DNA of 25,066 nt from Thermoleophilia bacterium. Lineage in GTDB: Bacteria; Actinomycetota; Thermoleophilia; Gaiellales; JAICJC01. Below, in pieces: positions 1 through 6,923 of the stretch. Where the stretch lies: contig JAICJM010000041.1 in the NCBI GenBank assembly GCA_025928435.1, forward strand, positions 1-25,066, written 5' to 3'. Each line of letters starts with the position of its first letter. Within the stretch, counting starts at the first letter, position 1. A program made the position numbers and the translations under genes. Below the pieces are notes generated by a model. That model made no database searches and was not told where the DNA came from. It worked only from the letters and a program-made list of their open reading frames with translations.

Positions 1-259
1 GACCCGCCTGGCGGCCCAGCTGGCCGCCAGCCAGAGCCAGGCGAAGCAGATCGCGCTGCGCCTGTGCGCGCGCGGGCTCGCCGTCCGCTACGGCGCGTAC
101 GGCCGCACCGAGCTGACCGCCGCCGGCCGAGAGCTGGCCGACGCGGCTGCGAGCGACCTCGAGGATGCTGTGGCGGGCCGCATGGCCGCGATCGATCCGG
201 CCCTGCGGGTCCTGGGCACCGCCACGCTGGCCGACCTCACGCTGCCGACCTCGGCGTAG
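1..259 (+). CDS. C-terminal part of a winged-helix (MarR-like) regulator, truncated by the window edge
   Basis: An open frame enters from the left edge (codons begin at base 2) and stops at TAG 257-259, giving the last 85 residues of a protein. The visible part reads like a winged helix-turn-helix: a recognition-helix-like stretch (LAAQLAASQSQAKQIALRLCA), a basic turn and wing (RGLAVRYGAYGRTELTAAGRELAD), then a helical tail like the C-terminal dimerisation helix of MarR regulators. This is pattern recognition from a fragment. The start, the ligand pocket and the regulated genes lie outside the window. A GC-rich hairpin follows the stop directly, so transcription probably ends before the permease. 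Confidence 0.5.
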   Translation, partial: TRLAAQLAASQSQAKQIALRLCARGLAVRYGAYGRTELTAAGRELADAAASDLEDAVAGRMAAIDPALRVLGTATLADLTLPTSA

Positions 260-267
260 CGTCCCGG

Positions 268-296
268 CCTAGGGGCGGCGCGAGCCGCCCCGTAGG
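268..296 (+). terminator. Candidate hairpin terminator after the regulator
   Basis: GGGGCGGC (272-279), loop GCGA, GCCGCCCC (284-291) form a perfect 8-bp stem. CCTA upstream and TAGG downstream extend it past one bulged G. It starts 9 bases after the stop codon at 259. There is no T-run, so it is a GC hairpin rather than a textbook intrinsic terminator. Confidence 0.45.
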
Positions 297-310
297 ACCG
301 TGCCCGCGGT

Positions 311-342
311 GGGGACAGTCCCCGCGCGCGGGGACTGTGCCC
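311..342. repeat. Dispersed palindromic repeat, copy A
   Basis: GGGGACAGTCCCC (311-323), 6-base spacer GCGCGC, GGGGACTGTGCCC (330-342). Each half is nearly self-palindromic, and the halves are inverted relative to each other, so the unit can fold into one long hairpin with one mismatch. Copy B at 13417-13448 has the same geometry and the same 6-base spacer. A related copy lies at 23638-23665. It resembles a REP-like intergenic element; no associated transposase is visible in the window. Confidence 0.7.
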
Positions 343-372
343 GGTTCCCTAGGCAACCGCCGCCTTTTCGGC

Positions 373-378
373 CATAAT
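373..378 (+). promoter_or_regulatory. Weak candidate -10 box for the permease cluster
   Basis: CATAAT is the only TA-rich hexamer in the GC-rich 184-base gap upstream of the permease, 65 bases before its ATG. No convincing -35 box lies at 16-18 bases upstream. It is a guess from composition. Confidence 0.2.
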
Positions 379-443
379 CGCAACATTCATCGGCGTCCGA
401 ACGTCTCAATTGGCGTCGACCCGTGGTCAGAGGAAGGGGTCTC

Positions 444-1994
444 ATGAGTGCATCTGAGGGAGGGGCGGTCGAAACCACGACCGCCATGGCGCTCGAGGAG
501 AAGGGGCACCTGCACAAGAGCCTGCGCAGGTTCGACATGCTCTTCTTCACCGTGTGCGCGCTGGTCGGGCTGGACACGCTCGGGCAGGTGTCGAGCTTCG
601 GCGCGCAGACGTTCACCTGGCTCGTCATCCTGGGCGTCCTCTTCGTGTTCCCGTACGCCCTCGTGATGGCCGAGCTGGGCGCCGCCTTCACCCAGGAGGG
701 CGGGCCGTACGAGTGGATGAAGATGAGCTGGGGCCGGCTGCCCGCAGGGCTCGGCGCCGTGCTCTACTGGGTGACCAACCCGCTCTGGGTGGGCGGGTCG
801 CTGTGCTTCATCGCGTCGGCCGCGTGGAGCGACAACCTGCATCCGATCGGGTCCGGGTTCACCGCCGGCAACATGATCTTCAAGATCGTGTTCATCTGGA
901 TCTCCATCGGCGTCGCGATCGCGTCGCTGCGGCACGGCAAGTGGATCCCCAACGTCGGCGCGATCGTCCGCGTCGGGGTGCTCGCGTTCTTCTCCATCAC
1001 CGTCCTGATCTATGCGATCGAGCACGGCGTGCACGGCTACGCCGCGGGCGACTTCAACCCGAGCTCGATGGTCATCTTCCTCGGGCTCGTGCCGCTGCTG
1101 CTCTTCAACTACGTCGGCTTCGAGCTCCAGAACGGCGCCGCCGAGGAGATGCAGAACCCGCAGCACGACGTGCCCGTGACCGTGCTCCAGAGCGGTGTCA
1201 TCACCGTCCTCGCCTACTCGATCCCGGTGTTCGGCATCCTGGCGGTGCTCCCGTCGGGCCAGGTCACCGGCATCGGCGGCTTCCTCGACGCCGTCCACAC
1301 GACGTTCAGCGTCTACGGCGGGGCCCAGAACTTCCTCACCGACGTGATGGTGTTCGGGTTCATCTTCGCCCTGGTCACCTCGGGCGCCGTGTGGATGATG
1401 GGCTCCGACCGCATCCTCGCGGTCGCCGCCTACGACGGGGCCTTCCCCGGCTACTTCGGCCGCTTCCACTCCCGCCTCGGCACGCCGGTGCGCGTGAACG
1501 TGATGTCCGGCATCACCTCGACGATCTTCATGCTCGCCGCGGTGTACCTGCTGAGCGGCTCGGCCAGCGCGGCCAACACGTTCACCGTGGTGCTCTACCT
1601 GGCCACGTCGACGACGCTGCTCTCCTACCTCGTGATCTTCCCGGCGGCGATCAAGCTGCGGATGAGCCACGCCCACGTGCCGCGGCCCTACCGGCTCGGC
1701 AAGTCCGGCGACGGCCTCATGTGGCTGTGCACGGGACTCTGCACGGCGTGGATGGTGCTTGGCTCGTGGGTGGCGCTCTTCCCCGGCACGCTTGAGAGCA
1801 TCACCGGGCACTCCTACAGCGTGGTGGACAGCTACGGGGTGACGAGGCTGCGGTTCGAGGTGTTCACACTCGGCACGCTGGCCATCATCCTCGCCGTCGG
1901 CGTCATCGGCTACGTCCTCGCGGCCGACGTCCGCGCGAAGGCCGTCCAGGTCCCGCTCGACACCACCGGACTGGAGCCGTCCTCGGGCGACTGA
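444..1994 (+). CDS. APC-superfamily amino acid/polyamine permease
   Basis: A 516-residue integral membrane transporter of the amino acid-polyamine-organocation family, expected in the cytoplasmic membrane. After a short polar N-terminus the sequence is a series of hydrophobic spans. The first carries the family's typical small-residue stretch (FFTVCALVGLDTLGQVSSFG), followed by MAELGAAFTQEGGPYEWM, which resembles the conserved TM2 / first-loop motif. The ATG at 444 is chosen because AGGAAGGGG (431-439) sits at good spacing; an in-frame start at 423 has no such site. It is followed by a class I glutaminase-type hydrolase and an aminotransferase on the same strand, which suggests import of an amine, amino acid or polyamine destined for deamination. 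The exact substrate cannot be read from sequence. Confidence 0.88.
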   Translation: MSASEGGAVETTTAMALEEKGHLHKSLRRFDMLFFTVCALVGLDTLGQVSSFGAQTFTWLVILGVLFVFPYALVMAELGAAFTQEGGPYEWMKMSWGRLPAGLGAVLYWVTNPLWVGGSLCFIASAAWSDNLHPIGSGFTAGNMIFKIVFIWISIGVAIASLRHGKWIPNVGAIVRVGVLAFFSITVLIYAIEHGVHGYAAGDFNPSSMVIFLGLVPLLLFNYVGFELQNGAAEEMQNPQHDVPVTVLQSGVITVLAYSIPVFGILAVLPSGQVTGIGGFLDAVHTTFSVYGGAQNFLTDVMVFGFIFALVTSGAVWMMGSDRILAVAAYDGAFPGYFGRFHSRLGTPVRVNVMSGITSTIFMLAAVYLLSGSASAANTFTVVLYLATSTTLLSYLVIFPAAIKLRMSHAHVPRPYRLGKSGDGLMWLCTGLCTAWMVLGSWVALFPGTLESITGHSYSVVDSYGVTRLRFEVFTLGTLAIILAVGVIGYVLAADVRAKAVQVPLDTTGLEPSSGD

Positions 1995-2067
1995 GCCGCG
2001 TACCGGCCGGGGCCCCGGTCGAGTGGGAGCGATCGGGGCCCCGGCCGGGCGCCTGCGCGCGAATCTC

Positions 2068-2778
2068 ATGCGCCGGCCGACGATTGGCATCACCAGCTAC
2101 TGGGGCCACGCCGTGATGGACGAGTGGGCGCTCGACGCCGCGTTCATCGCCCAGGGCTACGTCGAAGGCGTGCGGCTCGGCGGGGGCCGGGCGCTGGTCC
2201 TGCCGCCCGACCCGCTCTGGGAGGACGAGCCGGGCGACGTGCTCGATATGCTCGACGGGCTCGTCGTCGCCGGAGGCGAGGACGTCGGCTCCGACCTCTA
2301 CGGCCACGACCCGCATCCGCGGGCGGGCCCGAAGCACCACCGCCGCGACGGCGCCGAGCTCGGCGTGCTCCGCGGCGCGCTCGAGCGCGACCTGCCGGTG
2401 CTCGCCATCTGCCGCGGCATCCAGCTCCTGAACGTCGCCTGCGGCGGCACCCTCGTCCAGCACCTCGAGGACGTGATCGACCAGACGCCGCACCGCTTCG
2501 ACGACGCCACGTGGGGCGAGCACGAGGTGGTGACGGTCGCGGGCTCGCGCCTCCGCGAGATCGTCGGCGAGCGGCCGCACGTGCGCTCGCACCACCACCA
2601 GGGCATCGGCGACGTGGGAGCGGGCCTGTCGGTAACCGCGCACGCTCACGATGGGACGATCGAGGGGCTCGAGCGCGACGGCGCCCGGTTCTGCATCGGC
2701 GTCCTCTGGCACCCCGAGGCCGACGTTCCCGGCTCCGGGCGGCCCCTGTTCGACGCACTGGTATCGTCCGCTCGATGA
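2068..2778 (+). CDS. Gamma-glutamyl-GABA hydrolase-type peptidase C26 (class I glutamine amidotransferase fold)
   Basis: A 236-residue cytoplasmic hydrolase of the C26 family, whose characterised member PuuD cleaves gamma-glutamyl-GABA to glutamate and GABA. The catalytic triad is visible: nucleophile Cys115 in AICRGIQLLNV, and His215 and Glu217 in LWHPEAD. The N-terminus RPTIGITSYWG and the loop GGEDVGSDLYG are typical of the family. I chose ATG 2068 because homologues begin just before the RPxIGIT strand; an in-frame GTG at 2023 would add 15 unconserved residues. Neither start has a clear ribosome-binding site, so coupling to the permease is possible. The stop overlaps the aminotransferase start (ATGA), so those two are translationally coupled. 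The role in gamma-glutamylated amine breakdown is inferred from family and context. Confidence 0.87.
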   Translation: MRRPTIGITSYWGHAVMDEWALDAAFIAQGYVEGVRLGGGRALVLPPDPLWEDEPGDVLDMLDGLVVAGGEDVGSDLYGHDPHPRAGPKHHRRDGAELGVLRGALERDLPVLAICRGIQLLNVACGGTLVQHLEDVIDQTPHRFDDATWGEHEVVTVAGSRLREIVGERPHVRSHHHQGIGDVGAGLSVTAHAHDGTIEGLERDGARFCIGVLWHPEADVPGSGRPLFDALVSSAR

Positions 2779-4037
2779 CCCGGCTCTGGCATCCGTTCGC
2801 CGACATGGCGGTCGTGAAGGACGCCGAGGTGGTCATCGCCCGCGGCGAGGGCGCAATAGTCTGGGACGAGGGGGGGCGCGAGTACGTCGACGCCCGCGGC
2901 GGCCTCTGGTACTGCGCCGCCGGCCACGGACGGGCCGAGATCGCCGCCGCCGCCGCCGAGCAGATGCGGACGCTGGCGGCCTTCGACACGTTCGAGCGGC
3001 TGGCGAACCGCCCCGCCCTCGACCTGGCGGAGCGCGTCTCGGAGCTGGCGCCGTTCCCGGGCGGCGCGGTCTTCTTCACGAGTGGCGGCTCGGAGGCGGT
3101 CGACACCGCTGCCAAGCTCGCCCGCCGCTACTGGCACGCGCTCGGCCGGCCCGACAAGCAGGTGATCGTGCACCGCCGCCACTCCTACCACGGCATGAAC
3201 GCGTACGGCACGAGCCTGGCCGGCATCCCCTCGAACCGCGAGGGGTTCGGCATGCTCATCCCGGACGTCGCGTCGGTCTCGCACGACGATCCCGCCGAGC
3301 TCGAGACGCTCTTCGCCGAGCGGGCCGGCACCATCGCCGCCTTCATCGGGGAGCCGGTGATCGGCGCCGGCGGCATCCTCCACCCGCCCGAGGGCTACTG
3401 GGCGAGCGTGCAGGAGCTGTGCCGCCGCCACGACGTGCTGCTGATCGCCGACGAGGTGGTCACCGGCTTCGGGCGGCTGGGGCGCTGGTTCGGGAGCGAG
3501 CGGCTCGGGATCCAGCCCGACCTGATCACGTGCGCGAAGGCCATCACGTCCGGCTACCTGCCGCTCGGCGCGGTCATCGCAAGCGAGCGCATCCAGGAGC
3601 CGTTCTGGACGCGGCCGGGCACGCTCTTCCGTCACGGCTTCACCTACTCCGGCCACCCCTCCGCGTGCGCGGCCGGGCTCGCCAACCTCGACCTGATGGC
3701 GCGCGAGCGCCTGGTCGAGCGCGTCGCGGAGCTCGAGCCCGTGCTGGCCGCGGCCGTGGAGCCGCTCCGCTCAGCGCCGCTCGTGACCGAGATCCGGGCC
3801 GGCCTGGGGCTGCTCGCGGCCATCGAGCTCGACGCCGACGCCCGCGCCGCCGATCCGGGCCTCGTCGACCGAGTGGTGCACGCGTGCCGTGGCCAGGGTG
3901 TGCTCACCCGCGGACTCGCGGGCCGCGCCCTCCAGATCTCGCCGCCCTACGTGATCTCGCAGGCGCAGCTCGAGCGGGTCGCAACCGGTATGGAAGCGGC
4001 CCTCGAGGCGATCGCCGCCTCGGCCGCAGCAGCCTAG
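2775..4037 (+). CDS. Class III (omega) aminotransferase, PLP-dependent
   Basis: A 420-residue class III aminotransferase (fold type I), the group that includes GABA, beta-alanine-pyruvate, putrescine-pyruvate and adenosylmethionine-8-amino-7-oxononanoate transaminases. The PLP lysine is Lys255 (ITCAKAITSGYLPLGA) and the pyridine-nitrogen aspartate is Asp226 (LIADEVVTGFGRLG). FFTSGGSEAVDTAAKLAR is the phosphate-binding region, and RHGFTYSGHPSACAAG is typical of the C-terminal half of the active site. Length is normal. The start overlaps the preceding stop by four bases. With the permease and C26 hydrolase it fits uptake and deamination of an amine or omega-amino acid. The amino donor cannot be fixed from sequence; biotin synthesis is unlikely given these neighbours. 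Confidence 0.9.
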   Translation: MTRLWHPFADMAVVKDAEVVIARGEGAIVWDEGGREYVDARGGLWYCAAGHGRAEIAAAAAEQMRTLAAFDTFERLANRPALDLAERVSELAPFPGGAVFFTSGGSEAVDTAAKLARRYWHALGRPDKQVIVHRRHSYHGMNAYGTSLAGIPSNREGFGMLIPDVASVSHDDPAELETLFAERAGTIAAFIGEPVIGAGGILHPPEGYWASVQELCRRHDVLLIADEVVTGFGRLGRWFGSERLGIQPDLITCAKAITSGYLPLGAVIASERIQEPFWTRPGTLFRHGFTYSGHPSACAAGLANLDLMARERLVERVAELEPVLAAAVEPLRSAPLVTEIRAGLGLLAAIELDADARAADPGLVDRVVHACRGQGVLTRGLAGRALQISPPYVISQAQLERVATGMEAALEAIAASAAAA

Positions 4038-4039
4038 TC

Positions 4040-4474
4040 TCAGCTATCGCAGGCGGGCGCCCGGGAGGGCGCCAGCAGGCGCACGATCCAGGCGAGACGC
4101 TCCTGCGAGGGCACCGGCGCCTCGAGCAGGCGCTCCGTCTCGATGACGGCGCGCGGATCCGGGTCGCCGTCCTCGAGACCGGCCGCGATCAGAGTCGCGT
4201 CGGCGGGATTGCGGGCGAGCAGGCGGGCGACGGGCGGCGCCAGCCGATTGCGCTCGGTGCCGAGCTCGAGGTTCTGGCGCAGCAGGCGGGCGAGCGTGGC
4301 CCGGTAGGCGGCCGAGCGCAGCTTCTCGAGCCGGGCGTGGGTACGGCGGTCGATCGGCGCGTCGGGATCGATCACGCGCCGCATGACGGCACGGTCGGCC
4401 TCGCGGCGGCCACGATCGGTGTGCGCCTCCCAATCGAAGCTCCGGAGTGCCATCCAGGTGTTGGCGGTATGCAT
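4040..4474 (-). CDS. Unknown helical protein (144 aa), divergent from the CGNR regulator
   Basis: I do not recognise this protein. The start ATG 4472-4474 is well supported by AGGAGGG about five bases upstream on the minus strand. It has no signal peptide or membrane span. It is rich in Arg, Ala, Leu and Glu, with no cysteine except one near the C-terminus (APACDS). The middle (RTHARLEKLRSAAYRATLAR, then LLRQNLELGTERNRL) looks helical and basic, and the C-terminal half has an acidic loop (GLEDGDPDPR). Its stop lies two bases beyond the aminotransferase stop on the opposite strand, and 63 bases separate its start from the CGNR regulator, so the two probably share a control region. A regulatory or stress role is only a guess. 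Confidence 0.65.
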   Translation of the reverse strand: MHTANTWMALRSFDWEAHTDRGRREADRAVMRRVIDPDAPIDRRTHARLEKLRSAAYRATLARLLRQNLELGTERNRLAPPVARLLARNPADATLIAAGLEDGDPDPRAVIETERLLEAPVPSQERLAWIVRLLAPSRAPACDS

Positions 4475-4508
4475 GTGATCCCTCCTCTCGTCGGCTGTAC
4501 CCCAGGAT

Positions 4509-4528
4509 GTTACCATCAAAACTGTTAC
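4509..4528. promoter_or_regulatory. Direct repeat TGTTAC in a divergent intergenic region
   Basis: TGTTAC occurs at 4509-4514 and 4523-4528, 14 bases apart. The 63-base region between the divergent unknown gene and the CGNR regulator is AT-richer here than its surroundings. The regulator's ATG (4538) follows within ten bases and has no Shine-Dalgarno sequence, so the site could be part of a leaderless promoter or an operator. Confidence 0.3.
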
Positions 4529-4537
4529 AGTGGTGTC

Positions 4538-5098
4538 ATGTCGATGACCGAACCCTCCGGCCGGGCCCCTGCCCCGGGGCCGCTGCGCCTGGTGCAGGAG
4601 TTCGTCAACACCCTGGACGCGGAGGACGGCCGGGATCTTCTGGCCAACCGCGATACCTTCTCCGCATGGTTGCAGGAGCAGGGGCTGGCGGCCCCCGGTC
4701 CGCCGCCCGCCGCCCGTGACATCGCCGCCGCGACGGAGCTGCGCGAGGCCCTGCGGGCGCTCCTGCGCGGGAACGCGGGAGGCGAGCCCGACGCGAACGC
4801 GGCCGCGCTCGTGAACCGGATGTCCGCAGAGGCGCCGGTTCGGGTCGAGATCGGCCCCGACGGCGCTGCGACGCTGCAGGGTGACGGGGTTCTCGCCGGT
4901 GTCCTCGCCGCGACCGCCGCCGCCATGCTCGACGGCACCTGGCCGCGCCTCAAGGCGTGCGTCGACCCGGAGTGCGGCTGGGCCTTCTACGACCGCTCGC
5001 GCAACCGCTCCGGCCAGTGGTGCGACATGGCCGTCTGCGGAAGCCGGCACAAGGTGCGCGCCTACCGCTCCCGGCAGCGGGGTACCGTTTCCCCGTAG
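4538..5098 (+). CDS. ABATE-domain / CGNR zinc-finger transcriptional regulator
   Basis: A 186-residue predicted DNA-binding protein. The N-terminal part contains LRLVQEFVNTLD, characteristic of the ABATE (putative stress-response) domain. The C-terminal ~50 residues form the CGNR-type zinc finger, with Cys141, Cys146, Cys162 and Cys167 as ligands, ending CGSRHKVRAYR. The signature asparagine is serine here (CGSR), a conservative variant. Starts at 4538 or the second ATG at 4544 are both possible. Neither has a Shine-Dalgarno sequence, which fits leaderless translation. It is followed 15 bases later by an LLM oxidoreductase on the same strand, likely co-transcribed. The inducer is unknown. Confidence 0.85.
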   Translation: MSMTEPSGRAPAPGPLRLVQEFVNTLDAEDGRDLLANRDTFSAWLQEQGLAAPGPPPAARDIAAATELREALRALLRGNAGGEPDANAAALVNRMSAEAPVRVEIGPDGAATLQGDGVLAGVLAATAAAMLDGTWPRLKACVDPECGWAFYDRSRNRSGQWCDMAVCGSRHKVRAYRSRQRGTVSP

Positions 5099-5113
5099 GC
5101 GACGGGAGGACGA

Positions 5114-6109
5114 ATGGCGACGAGCGCGCGGGAGCCGCTGACACGGTTGGGGCTCCAGATCAACAGCTTCACCTACCCGGGTGTGCCCGACGGCGAGCTC
5201 TTCGGACGCATCGCGGGGATCGCCGGCACGGCGGAGCGCTCCGGGTTCGACTCGATCTGGGTGATGGATCACCTGTACCAGATCCGTAACGTGGGCGAAC
5301 GCACGGAGCCGATGCTCGAGGCCTACTCGCTGCTGTGCGGGATCGCGGCGCGCACGTCACGGGCCCAGCTGGGCACGATGGTCACCGGGGTGACCTACCG
5401 CAACCCGGCCCTGCTCGCGAAGATGACGACGACTCTCGACATCGTCTCCTCCGGCCGGGCGATCCTCGGCATCGGCGCGGCCTGGAACGAGGAGGAGCAC
5501 CGCGGCTACGGCTTCGACTTCCCGCCCCTGCGGGAGCGGTTCGAGCGGCTCGAGGACGCGGTGCAAATCTGCCGGGCGATGTTCACGGACGACGCCCCGA
5601 GCTTCACCGGGACCCACCACCACATCGACGCTGCGCTCAACGTCCCCCGTCCGGTGCGGCCCGGCGGGCCGCCGCTTCTGATCGGCGGGAGCGGCGAGAA
5701 GCGCACGATCCCAATGGTCGCCCGCTACGCCGACGCGTGCAACTTCTTCGGCGACATCGAGACCGTCGGGCGCAAGGTCCGCATCCTCGAGGAGTCGTGC
5801 GAGCGGATCGGCCGCGACCCGGCCGAGATCACGAAGACGCGGCTCGGCCCGCTCAACATCGCGGCGTCACAGTCGGCGGCGGAGCGCAACGCCCGCCGCG
5901 TCGCCGAGGAGCGCAAGCTCTCGCCCGAGACGGCGGCGACGTCGTTCATCACCGGCGACCCCGACTCCGTGCTCGAGCAGGTCGACGCGTTCCTCGAGGC
6001 AGGCCTCGACGGCATGCTGTTCAGCCTGCCGGATGCGTACGATCTCGAGCCGATCGAGCTCGCCGGGCGCACGCTCTCGGGCCGGCTGGGCTCGGCGGCC
6101 GCCGTCTGA
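5114..6109 (+). CDS. LLM-class (luciferase-like) flavin/F420-dependent oxidoreductase
   Basis: A 331-residue TIM-barrel oxidoreductase of the bacterial luciferase-like superfamily. The block LGIGAAWNEEEHRGYGFDFP followed by RERFERLEDAVQICRAMF is the typical central signature of the F420-dependent actinobacterial branch. LLIGGSGEKRTIPMVARYAD and a C-terminal segment on population and averaging of the barrel (FITGDPDSVLEQVDAFLEAGLDG) also match. The ATG is preceded by GGGAGGA (5104-5110). F420 rather than FMN use is inferred from this subfamily; the substrate is unknown. It probably forms a two-gene unit with the CGNR regulator, whose target may be this enzyme. Its stop is two bases from that of the convergent gene. 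Confidence 0.88.
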   Translation: MATSAREPLTRLGLQINSFTYPGVPDGELFGRIAGIAGTAERSGFDSIWVMDHLYQIRNVGERTEPMLEAYSLLCGIAARTSRAQLGTMVTGVTYRNPALLAKMTTTLDIVSSGRAILGIGAAWNEEEHRGYGFDFPPLRERFERLEDAVQICRAMFTDDAPSFTGTHHHIDAALNVPRPVRPGGPPLLIGGSGEKRTIPMVARYADACNFFGDIETVGRKVRILEESCERIGRDPAEITKTRLGPLNIAASQSAAERNARRVAEERKLSPETAATSFITGDPDSVLEQVDAFLEAGLDGMLFSLPDAYDLEPIELAGRTLSGRLGSAAAV

Positions 6110-6111
6110 TC

Positions 6112-6393
6112 TCAGGCGTGGCGGTGCGGCATGTGGTCGTGCACGAACGTGTCGATGTGCAGTGCGTGCTCGAGCCGCGTGAACGCGTGGTGGATGCGCT
6201 CGGCGCAGTGGAAGGCGACGAACGGCACCATCAGGGTGAGCAGCACGGGCACGGCAAGCGACCATGCGACAGCCGCGGTGAACGACCGCTGGCCGGCGAC
6301 GATGGCCATCCACACCGGCCATGACATGAACGCGATCACGGCCAGGAGGCCAACGCGAATCGCGAACCCCGTGTCCTCGTGTTGCTGCTGCAT
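6112..6393 (-). CDS. Small two-span membrane protein with His-rich C-terminus
   Basis: A 93-residue protein of no recognised family. Two hydrophobic segments are visible (about residues 12-33 and 42-62), with a short polar N-terminus (MQQQHEDTG). The C-terminal tail holds about nine histidines among acidic residues (HCAERIHHAFTRLEHALHID, then HDHMPHRHA), which could bind a divalent metal, though that is inference. GAAGGGA on the minus strand precedes the ATG. It lies 27 bases downstream of the CBS gene and is probably the last gene of the run that begins with the Fur-family regulator, which makes a metal-related role worth considering. Confidence 0.7.
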   Translation of the reverse strand: MQQQHEDTGFAIRVGLLAVIAFMSWPVWMAIVAGQRSFTAAVAWSLAVPVLLTLMVPFVAFHCAERIHHAFTRLEHALHIDTFVHDHMPHRHA

Positions 6394-6420
6394 GCTGCTC
6401 CCTTCGGTCGTGCTTTCCGG

Positions 6421-6852
6421 TCAGCCTCCGGCCGCCGCGAGCATGTCGCCGGCGGCGCCGGCGCCGCGCGGGTCGAGCCTGAGCACGGCCTCGGCGGCGG
6501 CGTAGAGATCACGAATCGAGACGATGCCGACGACGTGGCCGCCCTCCCCCACCGGGAGATGGCGGACGCCCCCGCGGCGCATGGTCTCGGCGGCCCAGAG
6601 GACATCGGCGTCGGGCGGCGCCATCGTCACGTCGCGGGTCATCGCATCGGCCACGCGGCGATCGCGCACGTCCTCGCCGGCGGCCACGACGTGCAGGAGG
6701 TCGCGCTCGGTGAAGATCCCCGCGAGCTCTCCGCCCTCCACGATCAGGCACGCGCCGACCCGCCGCTCCGTGAGCAGCCGGGCGACCTCGAGCACGCTTG
6801 CCTCCGGCGGGCTCGTCACGAGGGCCGTTTGCATGATCTCCGAGACATGCAT
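6421..6852 (-). CDS. CBS-domain pair protein
   Basis: A 143-residue cytoplasmic protein made almost entirely of two CBS domains (about 1-58 and 66-125), which together form a Bateman module binding adenine nucleotides. The repeats are easy to see: IMQTALVTSPPEASVLEVARLL ending LAGIFTERDLL, then AMTRDVTMAPPDADVLWAAETM ending VVGIVSIRDLY. The start is ATG 6852, with AGGAGG a few bases upstream; a longer in-frame reading through the upstream gene was rejected. Stand-alone CBS pairs act as energy or redox sensors on unknown partners. The 93-residue membrane protein directly downstream is the obvious candidate partner. Confidence 0.88.
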   Translation of the reverse strand: MHVSEIMQTALVTSPPEASVLEVARLLTERRVGACLIVEGGELAGIFTERDLLHVVAAGEDVRDRRVADAMTRDVTMAPPDADVLWAAETMRRGGVRHLPVGEGGHVVGIVSIRDLYAAAEAVLRLDPRGAGAAGDMLAAAGG

Positions 6853-6907
6853 CGTGCCTCCTGCAACTAGTGTTCCCGAGGTGGAGTTTAGCACCGCGCC
6901 CCGGCGC

Positions 6908-6923
6908 GCCCGCAGGCGCGGGC
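6908..6923 (-). terminator. Short GC hairpin after the J-domain gene
   Basis: GCCCGC, loop AGGC, GCGGGC make a perfect 6-bp stem immediately after the stop codon of the J-domain gene. It has no T-run and is short, so it may be an attenuating hairpin or chance. Confidence 0.25.

Noticed and set aside
2023..2067. GTG start at 2023 for the C26 hydrolase
   Set aside because: The 15 added residues are Ala/Gly/Arg-rich and unlike family N-termini; neither start has a clear ribosome-binding site, so this stays slightly open.
387..2093. A 568-codon minus-strand reading frame opposite the permease
   Set aside because: Low-complexity (Arg, Asp, Glu, His, Val repeats) antisense shadow of a clear APC permease with a good ribosome-binding site; typical of GC-rich DNA.
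2124..4037. A longer aminotransferase reading from 2124
   Set aside because: The first ~215 residues are Arg/Ala-rich out-of-frame translation of the C26 hydrolase; family homology begins at ATG 2775.
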